Shown piece by piece: positions 33,613-39,921 of a stretch of DNA of 39,921 bases (the first letter of the stretch is position 1; the number at the start of each line of letters is the position of its first letter). The notes below the pieces were generated by a model. The model made no database searches, was not told the origin of the DNA, and saw only the letters and a program-made list of their open reading frames with translations. The DNA is from an uncultured Chitinophagaceae bacterium (lineage in GTDB: Bacteria; Bacteroidota; Bacteroidia; Chitinophagales; Chitinophagaceae), in the NCBI GenBank assembly GCA_934502905.1, contig CAKSVK010000009.1:1-39921 (forward strand). The letters are read 5' to 3'. A program made the position numbers and the translations under genes.

Positions 33613-34473
33613 ATGGTACAGAATATCATTGACACGCATATTCATATATGGGATCTGAAGCGGGTACGGTATGCGTGGCTCGAAGGGGATACCAGTATTC
33701 TTAACAGGACCTACCTGGTGGAGGAATTGATTCCCCAAATGAAATTAAGCCCGGTCACCGGCGGTGTATTGGTACAGGCAGCCAATAACCCCGAAGATAC
33801 CGCGCTGATGCTGGAAGCTGCCTGTAGCCATCCTGAAATCAAAGGTGTTGTTGGATGGTTACCTTTAACAGACCCTGATAAAACCGCGGAGCTGCTGGAG
33901 AACCAATTCCAAAAAGAACCATTACTGAAAGGCGTAAGACACCTGATACACAACGAATCCAACCCGCAATGGCTGCTACAGGATACCGTGCTGGAAAGCC
34001 TTCGCTTGCTGGCCTCAAAAGATATCCCGTATGATATCGTAGGCGTCAAGGATGAGCACCTGAAAACTGCCATACGGGTATCAGAAGCAATTCCAACACT
34101 CCGGCTGGTGCTGGATCACCTGAATCAGCCTCCGATAGCCAACAGGATAAAGTTCGGCTCATGGGGTGATCTTATAAAAGAAATTTCGGGAAACGAGAAT
34201 GTGTATGCAAAGATATCCGGGCTGGGCACTGCTTCCGGTAACCCTGGTGGCTGGACAGCAGAAGATATCAGCCCGTATATAGCATTTGTATTTTCATGCT
34301 TTGGTGTCAACCGGTGCTTTTGTGGCGGGGATTGGCCGGTCTCCACCCTTGCAGGAAGTTATATAAGTCAGTGGGAGAAATATACCCAATCCATCAACTC
34401 TCTGCTGCAGGAAGAAGATACGTACAAGGTCTATTACGAAAATGCCGGGCGATTTTATAATCTCACAACTTAG
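33613..34473 (+). CDS. amidohydrolase-superfamily lactonase (L-fuconolactonase/L-rhamnonolactonase-like, COG3618)
   Basis: A 286-residue TIM-barrel hydrolase, start MVQNIIDTHIHIWDLKRVRYAWL. The metal site shows His9 and His11 in THIH, the VLDHLNQP histidine and Asp240 in GGDWPVS, the layout of the COG3618 lactonase branch of the amidohydrolases. Known members open L-fucono-1,5-lactone or L-rhamnono-lactone in the oxidative deoxyhexose pathways, although related proteins act on other lactones (for example LigI-like). The 1-3 position of the first two His and the short WYxxL-like N-terminus are typical. Lying between the solute-binding gene and the RhaT-like permease, it fits sugar oxidation; the oxidoreductase downstream could supply the lactone. 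Confidence 0.82.
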   Translation: MVQNIIDTHIHIWDLKRVRYAWLEGDTSILNRTYLVEELIPQMKLSPVTGGVLVQAANNPEDTALMLEAACSHPEIKGVVGWLPLTDPDKTAELLENQFQKEPLLKGVRHLIHNESNPQWLLQDTVLESLRLLASKDIPYDIVGVKDEHLKTAIRVSEAIPTLRLVLDHLNQPPIANRIKFGSWGDLIKEISGNENVYAKISGLGTASGNPGGWTAEDISPYIAFVFSCFGVNRCFCGGDWPVSTLAGSYISQWEKYTQSINSLLQEEDTYKVYYENAGRFYNLTT

Positions 34474-34488
34474 ATCAATGATTCACCA

Positions 34489-35562
34489 ATGAACTTATTA
34501 GCAGGTATTACATTACATTTCATTGGGGCCTTTGCCGCATCTGTCTGTTATACGCCGCAAAAAAAAACACGGCATTGGTCCTGGCAAACCTATTGGTTGA
34601 TGCAGGCAACAGTATGTTGGCTGGTCCTGCCTGTTCTTGTTGCCGTTTTAACCATCCCCGATCTTCCGCAGGTATTGGCAGAAGCCCCTGGTTCGGCAAT
34701 GAGAAGCTCCTTTCTGTTAGGAGCGCTGTATGGCATTGGCGGCACAGCGTTTGGACTTGCCATTCGTTACGTTGGCTTTTCACTGACGTATGCTATTTCT
34801 GTCGGGATATCCTGCGTAGCAGGCACGCTCCTCCCCCTCCTATACGAGGGAAAGCTCACGAGCGTATTGGGAGGTAAAGGCGGAAATGTAATTGCTCTTG
34901 GCATCGTTGCGGGTGCATTGGGCATTACACTATGTGGTATGGCGGGACGGTTAAAGGAAAAAGATTACCAGGAGCAGAACCTGCATGATAAAAGTTATTC
35001 ATTTTCGATAGGTATCACACTTTGCATCCTGTCGGGTATATTATCTGCATTGTACGGGTTCTCTCTTTTCCAGGGGCAACCCATTGCAGATGTTGCCGCA
35101 AAACATGGCGCAGGTAACCTCCAGGGAAATGTTATTTATATTTTTTCTAACTCAGGCGCATTTTTAACGACCGCCATCTATTGCATCTTCCTGCATAACC
35201 GGTATAAAACCTGGCGGGAGTACAAAGGCATTACAAAGCAACCTGAGAACACTCCCTTTATTCCTGATGAAAAAAAAGGGAGGCTTAGCAGGAATTATTT
35301 ACTTGCGTTTCTTACCGGGACGCTTTGGTACACACAATTTTTCTTTTACGGCATAGGGCATAACAATATGGGCGTATATAAATTTACCAGTTGGGCGATC
35401 CATATGATCATGTTGGTATTGATAAGCGCTGTGCTCGGCATCATTATGAAGGAATGGACGGGGACCAGACGAAAAACCATTCGGGTGCTGACGGGAGCAT
35501 TAATTATATTGATTGCTGCAGTGCTTACTATTACCTGGGGAAACCACCTTGGTGAAAATTAA
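34489..35562 (+). CDS. RhaT-like sugar permease (L-rhamnose:H+ symporter family)
   Basis: A 357-residue inner-membrane protein with about ten predicted membrane segments. It follows E. coli RhaT along its length: N-terminal GITLHFIGAFAASVCYTPQKKTRHWSWQTYW, FLLGALYGIGGTAFGLAIRYVGFSLTYAISVGISCVAGTLLP, and the C-terminal LLAFLTGTLWYTQFFFYGIGHNNMGVYKFTSWAIHMIMLVL. RhaT imports L-rhamnose, and also L-lyxose and L-mannose, by proton symport. The substrate here could be a different 6-deoxyhexose, given the fucosidase neighbours. It starts 15 bp after the lactonase and lies 12 bp before the oxidoreductase, so it is in the same transcript. Confidence 0.9.
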   Translation: MNLLAGITLHFIGAFAASVCYTPQKKTRHWSWQTYWLMQATVCWLVLPVLVAVLTIPDLPQVLAEAPGSAMRSSFLLGALYGIGGTAFGLAIRYVGFSLTYAISVGISCVAGTLLPLLYEGKLTSVLGGKGGNVIALGIVAGALGITLCGMAGRLKEKDYQEQNLHDKSYSFSIGITLCILSGILSALYGFSLFQGQPIADVAAKHGAGNLQGNVIYIFSNSGAFLTTAIYCIFLHNRYKTWREYKGITKQPENTPFIPDEKKGRLSRNYLLAFLTGTLWYTQFFFYGIGHNNMGVYKFTSWAIHMIMLVLISAVLGIIMKEWTGTRRKTIRVLTGALIILIAAVLTITWGNHLGEN

Positions 35563-35574
35563 ATTAAAATCAAA

Positions 35575-36609
35575 ATGCTGAAGCATATCGGATATGAAAT
35601 TCCCCTTGTTGAAAACTGCCCTCCGGTCGTCATGATCGGGGCAGGAGGCATTGTGGAAGTTGCACATTTACCCGCCTATCAGCTGGCCGGGATTCCGGTA
35701 GCAGGTATCTGTGACATCAACTACGATAAAGCCGCAGCACTGTCTGAAAAATTTCAGATTCCTGCTGTATACCACGATATCCAAGAGGCATTTTCAAATG
35801 GCACCGGGTGCATATATGATATTGCCGTTCCGGGCAGTAAAATCATTGATGTGATACGGCAACTTCCGGACCAGAGTTATGCGCTCATCCAGAAACCGAT
35901 GGGTGAAAACCTGGAGCAGGCAGAAAGCATCCTGGATATCTGCAGAAAAAAAAACATTACTGCCGGCATTAACTTTCAGCTACGTTATGCTCCTTATATT
36001 CTCATGGCAAAACAAATGTTACGGGAAGGACTGCTGGGGGATATTTGTGATCTGGAAATATATGTCAACACCTATACTCCCTGGCATTTGTGGGAGTTTC
36101 TGAAAGGCGCTCCCCGTGTTGAAATTCTCTATCACAGCATCCATTACATCGATTTGATCAGGAACTTGCTGGGCGAACCGGAAAGTATTTTTGCAAAAAC
36201 CATCCGGCATCCAAAAACACCGCAGCTACAGGGAGTAAAATCAAACATCATTATGGATTACGGCGACCTGACCCGTGTTCATATTGCAACCAATCACTCT
36301 CATGACTATGGTACTGCCAGGCAAGATGCTTTCATTAAAATTGAAGGAACGCTTGGCGCCCTCAAAATCAAGCCCGGATTACTGCTGAATTATCCCCACG
36401 GCATTGATGATGCATTTGAGTACTTCCTTCCTGAAACGGCACCCACCTGGAGATCACTGCCGGTAAACGGCTCCTGGTTCCCCCACGCCTTCATCGGTTC
36501 CATGTTGGAGATCATACAAGCGCAACAAGGAAAAAAGAACCTCCCGGATAACTCCGTAGAGGATTGTATACACACCATGCGCCTTGTAGAAAAAGCTTAT
36601 GCTATCTAA
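35575..36609 (+). CDS. Gfo/Idh/MocA-family NAD(P)-dependent oxidoreductase
   Basis: A 344-residue cytoplasmic dehydrogenase. The Rossmann motif is VMIGAGGIVEVAHLPAYQLAGIPVAGICD (residues about 19-47), with the catalytic Lys in LIQKPMGENLEQAE (EKP-like, here QKP). The second domain has LEIYVNTYTPW and the substrate His region EILYHSIHYIDLIRNLLGEP. Family members oxidise sugars and inositols or reduce the reverse. With the lactonase upstream it may oxidise a 6-deoxyhexose to its lactone, but Gfo/Idh proteins are not the usual L-fucose dehydrogenases, so this is an inference. No signal peptide is present. A gap of 110 bp to the fucosidase follows. Confidence 0.88.
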   Translation: MLKHIGYEIPLVENCPPVVMIGAGGIVEVAHLPAYQLAGIPVAGICDINYDKAAALSEKFQIPAVYHDIQEAFSNGTGCIYDIAVPGSKIIDVIRQLPDQSYALIQKPMGENLEQAESILDICRKKNITAGINFQLRYAPYILMAKQMLREGLLGDICDLEIYVNTYTPWHLWEFLKGAPRVEILYHSIHYIDLIRNLLGEPESIFAKTIRHPKTPQLQGVKSNIIMDYGDLTRVHIATNHSHDYGTARQDAFIKIEGTLGALKIKPGLLLNYPHGIDDAFEYFLPETAPTWRSLPVNGSWFPHAFIGSMLEIIQAQQGKKNLPDNSVEDCIHTMRLVEKAYAI

Positions 36610-36719
36610 AATAAATATGTTCCCGCTGTGGTCACTGAAAGGAATTTTTAAAAAATAAAGACAAACCCGCACTATATTGCGAATACATATAACAGTTAGA
36701 TACTATAAACAAAGATAAT

Positions 36720-38411
36720 ATGTTACAAAAGTTCAACCCTGCTTTCATCCTCGTGGTTATAATCCTCTCGTTATCCAGCTGCTCAGATGCGCCGCCAAAA
36801 GAGAAGACAAAACTTGCTGCTCCTTCGCCGCACCAATACACCTGGCATGAGCAGGAACGTATCATGTTCATTCATTTCGGTATGGCCACCTGGCAGGGAA
36901 GGGAATATGATAACTTCAGCACCGATCTCTCCCGCATCAACCCCTACAAGATCAACACGGATGAATGGTGTAAAACCGCCCAATCATTCGGCGCTAAACA
37001 GATCGTTTTTGTTGCCAAGCATGTAGGTGGCTTTTGCTGGTGGCCTACTACCACAACCGACTACAATGTGGCGCATACTCCCTGGAAAGACGGAAAAGGA
37101 GACCTGGTTGCCGAAATAGCTGCCTCCTGTAAAAAATACGGGCTGAACCTGGGACTGTACCTGTATCCCGGGGATGACAAATGGGGAGCCGGTCTGGGAA
37201 GCGGCGGGCGTACGGAAGATCCCTCCAAACAGGAAGCCTATAACAAGATATACCGGCAGCAGCTTACAGAGCTGCTGACCAATTATGGCGCCATTACGGA
37301 AGTATGGTTTGACGGCACGTGCGTGATTGATGTAAAAGATATACTCGAAGAACATGCTAAAGAAGCCGTGATCTTTCAAAGCCCGCAAGCCAGCATCCGG
37401 TGGGTGGGTAACGAAGAAGGATATGCGCCTTATCCGGCCTGGAACAGCCTGAACAGGGCCGATCTGGCAACAGGCGTTTCCACCTCCGTACAGGGAGACC
37501 CCGATGGTAATGCGTGGGCTCCGCTGGAATGCGACGTCCCTCTGTATAACCATAACTGGTTCTGGTCTCCGGCCAATGAGCAGAAAAGACGCAACCTCAA
37601 CGAATTAATGAAGATCTATTACAAATCGGCAGGAAGGGGCGCCGTGCTGCTGCTGAATGCCACACCGGACACCCTGGGCGTAATACCTGCCGGAGATGTG
37701 GCACGGTTTGCCGAATTCGGAAGAGAGATCGACAGGAGATTCTCTACCTCTATTGCCTCTATAGCGGATAAAAAAGGTAAAGAAGTGTTGATGGAGCTGG
37801 ATACCCCAACAACTATCAATCATGTTGTTATCATGGAGGATTACCGGCAGGGTGAACGGATCAGGGCATACAACCTGGAAGGGTGGGTGGATAATGAATG
37901 GAAGTTACTTGTTTCGGGATCTTCTGTCGGAAGAAAAAAAATAGATTTCTTTGAAGATATAACCGTCTCAAAAATAAGACTAGCTGTAACGAAATCTGCA
38001 GATGAGCCGCTCATTCGCTCGATCCAATTATACCATATTACCAATGCTCCTGAGCTTTTTATAGAGGAAGAAAAACCTTTATCCAACTGGTGGCACCTGA
38101 ACACCTGGATGCCGGATATGTTTGTAAACGGCACTTTTGATATCAACATCAATCTTACGTCTTATATCCCCGTGCCCGGGCAATATGAGCTGAGGCTCCA
38201 GCCGGAGGGCAATACCGTCCGTATTTCAGGGGCGGAGCTGTGGTACGACGGGCAAAAAGCCCTGGATGAGTTCCTGACCGTCTCAGACACAACGGTATCC
38301 ATCAACCGAACAGCGCAGGTCACCAATGAAACAAGTATCCTGCTCAGGCTTACCGTAGCCGGAACCGAGATAAAAGGTCCCGGTTATATCAGCTTCAGGA
38401 AAAAACCATAA
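36720..38411 (+). CDS. alpha-L-fucosidase (GH29) lipoprotein
   Basis: A 563-residue lipoprotein: signal with lipobox LSSC (Cys21), then SDAPPKEKTK. The TIM barrel shows HEQERIMFIHFGMATW, FVAKHVGGFCWWPTTTTDYNV and EVWFDG with the retaining nucleophile Asp198. The C-terminal region after about residue 340 is beta-rich and discoidin/carbohydrate-binding-like (MELDTPTTINHVVIMED, IRLAVTKSADEPLIRSIQLYHI). GH29 enzymes remove terminal alpha-L-fucose by a retaining mechanism. It is 110 bp downstream of the oxidoreductase; the gap has no strong promoter or terminator, so it may still belong to the operon. The acid/base residue cannot be fixed by eye. Probable site is the outer membrane surface or periplasm. 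Confidence 0.93.
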   Translation: MLQKFNPAFILVVIILSLSSCSDAPPKEKTKLAAPSPHQYTWHEQERIMFIHFGMATWQGREYDNFSTDLSRINPYKINTDEWCKTAQSFGAKQIVFVAKHVGGFCWWPTTTTDYNVAHTPWKDGKGDLVAEIAASCKKYGLNLGLYLYPGDDKWGAGLGSGGRTEDPSKQEAYNKIYRQQLTELLTNYGAITEVWFDGTCVIDVKDILEEHAKEAVIFQSPQASIRWVGNEEGYAPYPAWNSLNRADLATGVSTSVQGDPDGNAWAPLECDVPLYNHNWFWSPANEQKRRNLNELMKIYYKSAGRGAVLLLNATPDTLGVIPAGDVARFAEFGREIDRRFSTSIASIADKKGKEVLMELDTPTTINHVVIMEDYRQGERIRAYNLEGWVDNEWKLLVSGSSVGRKKIDFFEDITVSKIRLAVTKSADEPLIRSIQLYHITNAPELFIEEEKPLSNWWHLNTWMPDMFVNGTFDININLTSYIPVPGQYELRLQPEGNTVRISGAELWYDGQKALDEFLTVSDTTVSINRTAQVTNETSILLRLTVAGTEIKGPGYISFRKKP

Positions 38412-38456
38412 TATCTCCCTATTCATAGCTATACTTTGGATGCGTGTGTAATGGTA

Positions 38457-38478
38457 TTCCGGGATGTAAGATCCGGAA
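38457..38478 (+). terminator. possible terminator hairpin after the fucosidase gene
   Basis: TTCCGGGAT (38457-38465) pairs with ATCCGGAA (38471-38478) with one bulged G. The following sequence, ATAGCTTTGTTTGTTC, is only partly T-rich, so termination is uncertain. It lies 46 bp after the stop. Confidence 0.35.
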
Positions 38479-38601
38479 ATAGCTTTGTTTGTTCTCCTGC
38501 TGTCAGTCCAGGAATTGAGGAATATTAATCCTTACAGCAGAAGTTCACCTGTTCTGAAAATTAGTGCTTACTTTTATGGACTGTTTTAAAACGACTGGCA
38601 G

Positions 38602-39030
38602 ATGATACAAAAGAAAAAGCCGGATGTGGATATTGTGATGGATCTCCTGAATATGGTGCTGGAAGCCAAACCGCATTCCGCTTTTGTCAAGAGTTTATTG
38701 TTCCAATACCAGGAACGTGGCGGATTAAGCAAAAAACAGCTGGAAGGATTGTATTTCAAGGCGGCAGAGGTAAAAACGATACCGGAAAAAAAACTCATCA
38801 CCCTGCAGGCGATCATCAAAAAGAAGCCGACGAGGTTCAAATCTGCTCCGCCACCGCCTACCCCACTGTATACGCGGGACGAAGAAACCGGTAAACTGAT
38901 AGACAGTATTCTGGCTAAATACCCACAGCATAAGCGGGTATTATTCTTAAAAGCCAGGTACGATAATAACGAAACACTAACACCGGCAGAGACCTCCGAA
39001 CTGCAAAAATTTCGTAAGTTGCTTACCTGA
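38602..39030 (+). CDS. small unrecognised protein
   Basis: A 142-residue cytoplasmic protein with no family I can name. It is helical and basic: MIQKKKPDVDIVMDLLNMVLEAKPHSAFVKSLLFQYQERGG, then KKQLEGLYFKAAEVKTIPEKKLITLQAIIKKKPTRF, a proline-rich linker (SAPPPPTPLYT), and a second helical unit. The two halves look like short helical repeats. There are no membrane segments, signal peptide, Cys or catalytic motif. It ends 11 bp before the MsrA gene, so the two may be one transcript. The ATG at 38602 is the only start with good coding upstream of the helix. Confidence 0.6.
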   Translation: MIQKKKPDVDIVMDLLNMVLEAKPHSAFVKSLLFQYQERGGLSKKQLEGLYFKAAEVKTIPEKKLITLQAIIKKKPTRFKSAPPPPTPLYTRDEETGKLIDSILAKYPQHKRVLFLKARYDNNETLTPAETSELQKFRKLLT

Positions 39031-39041
39031 GCTTCAGGCGT

Positions 39042-39722
39042 ATGGAGATAAAAAAAATACATAGAACATGGTTGAACAGTTCTCTGCTGCTGGTGCTGAT
39101 GATGAGTGTACTGTCTTCATGCGCCCAGAAAAGGAGCTCAACAAAAAAAGATATGAACACACAACAGGAAATACCGGTTCCTGCGGAAGGAACAGAAATT
39201 GCCTTATTGGGGAACGGCTGCTTTTGGTGCACGGAAGCTGTTTTCCAACAATTGAAAGGCGTGCATAAGGTAACCAGCGGTTATAGCGGCGGGCACGTGA
39301 AGAACCCAACCTACGAACAGGTATGCGAAAAGAATACCGGGCACGCGGAAGCGCTTGAGGTCGTATACGATCCCAAAGTGATCACTTACGATGAACTGCT
39401 GGAAGTGTTCTGGCAAACGCATGACCCCACTACACTCAACCGGCAGGGAAACGATGTGGGTCCCCAGTACCGGAGCGTGATATTTTACCTGAATGAATCG
39501 CAGAAAGAGAAAGCGGAACACTATAAAGCTGAGCTGGATAAAAGCGGTGCCTTCTCCCAACCCATTGTAACAGCTATAGAGCCTTTTAAAAACTTTTATC
39601 CGGCAGAAGATTACCATCAAAACTATTATAAGCTGAATGGTAAAGCGCCCTATTGTTACTATGTGATCAAGCCCAAAATGGAGAAATTTGAAAAAGCGTT
39701 TAAGCATAAGCTGAAGGACTAG
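39042..39722 (+). CDS. msrA: peptide methionine-S-oxide reductase MsrA, lipoprotein form
   Basis: A 226-residue enzyme that reduces methionine-(S)-sulfoxide in proteins. The catalytic Cys is Cys60 of LGNGCFWCTEA, and the family string GHAEALEVVYDPK plus the segment LEVFWQTHDPTTLNRQGNDVGPQYRS are intact. The N-terminus has a lipoprotein signal (LLLVLMMSVLSSC, Cys27), so it should sit in the periplasm or at the outer membrane and repair exported proteins. No MsrB domain is fused. Starts 11 bp after the upstream gene. Family length is normal after removing the lipoprotein leader. Confidence 0.94.
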   Translation: MEIKKIHRTWLNSSLLLVLMMSVLSSCAQKRSSTKKDMNTQQEIPVPAEGTEIALLGNGCFWCTEAVFQQLKGVHKVTSGYSGGHVKNPTYEQVCEKNTGHAEALEVVYDPKVITYDELLEVFWQTHDPTTLNRQGNDVGPQYRSVIFYLNESQKEKAEHYKAELDKSGAFSQPIVTAIEPFKNFYPAEDYHQNYYKLNGKAPYCYYVIKPKMEKFEKAFKHKLKD

Positions 39723-39852
39723 CGGAAGATATTTTGCAGCACTTTTCCACGTAACATGAAAAGGGAATGAAGGTAATTATCACCCGGAATATTTAAAGGT
39801 CATAAAACAAGTAGTTTACCGGTAATGATACCTGAAAATTACCTTAAAGCAT

Positions 39853-39884
39853 AAAAAAGGCCGGGATGCATCCCGGCCTTTTTT
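39853..39884. terminator. perfect palindromic bidirectional terminator
   Basis: AAAAAAGGCCGGGATG and its exact complement CATCCCGGCCTTTTTT form a 32-bp palindrome, giving a GC-rich stem with an A-run on one side and a T-run on the other. It would stop transcripts from both directions. It lies 130 bp after msrA. Confidence 0.9.
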
Positions 39885-39900
39885 GTCCTGGCAATTATTT

Positions 39901-39921
39901 CTATTTACTCGCAACATCAAG
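39901..39921 (-). CDS. possible C-terminal tip of a minus-strand gene
   Basis: On the minus strand the last 21 bases read LDVASK then TAG. It lies 16 bp from the bidirectional terminator, where a converging gene would end. Too short to identify; it may be chance. Confidence 0.3.
   Translation of the reverse strand, partial: LDVASK

Noticed and set aside
38830..38850. GAGGTTCAAATC as the T-loop of a tRNA
   Set aside because: It is inside a coding region and no acceptor or anticodon stems could be found.
38602..39030. TPR-type repeat protein for the small gene before msrA
   Set aside because: No clear W-LG-Y-A-F-A-P TPR pattern; only two loose helical halves are visible.

Overview
The window looks like chromosomal DNA of a Bacteroidota bacterium, most likely in or near the Chitinophagaceae. 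Reasons: a SusC/SusD pair, a type IX (gliding-type) C-terminal sorting domain, flexirubin/aryl-polyene-type genes, the Bacteroidota-specific small ribosomal protein (DUF4295/bL38) after rpmB and rpmG, promoters matching the TAnnTTTG -7 consensus, and mostly weak Shine-Dalgarno sequences. No rRNA, tRNA, transposase, integrase or CRISPR array was seen.

Layout. 1-3131 (minus strand): tail of a pigment-type (flexirubin/aryl polyene) locus with a hot-dog dehydratase, an unrecognised exported protein, a hot-dog thioesterase, a ketosynthase and a partial methyltransferase, downstream of glutaminyl-tRNA synthetase (3149-4810). 4946-5974: a T9SS-sorted surface protein. 6129-9747: rpmB, rpmG, DUF4295/bL38, a GNAT acetyltransferase, ftsY and a radical SAM protein of unknown role. 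9939-17042: a TlpA-type thioredoxin lipid-side protein, a large predicted outer-membrane HExxH/propeller/barrel protein (minus), a glutaminyl cyclase lipoprotein, a MORN-repeat secreted protein, a small lipoprotein and inorganic pyrophosphatase. 17126-18236: an ECF-type sigma factor, its small anti-sigma-like partner, and a small convergent gene whose 3' end overlaps that partner; both may be truncated.

18388-38411 is the accessory heart of the window: an AraC-type regulator transcribed away from a polysaccharide-utilisation-type locus. The locus holds SusC and SusD (glycan import), a terminator-like hairpin, then a tightly packed run: a GH95-like lipoprotein, two family III CoA-transferases, a second GH95-like/DUF5703-like enzyme, two MaoC-fold proteins, a sugar-binding-protein homologue with no signal peptide, a fuconolactonase-like amidohydrolase, a RhaT-like permease, a Gfo/Idh/MocA oxidoreductase, and a GH29 alpha-L-fucosidase lipoprotein. 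The outer part points to a fucose- or 6-deoxyhexose-containing glycan. The inner part (paired CoA-transferases, paired hydratases of which one has lost its catalytic His, cytoplasmic solute-binding protein) does not fit any fucose or rhamnose pathway I know. It is the best candidate for an undescribed system here.

38602-39921: a small unrecognised protein, an MsrA lipoprotein and a perfect palindromic terminator.
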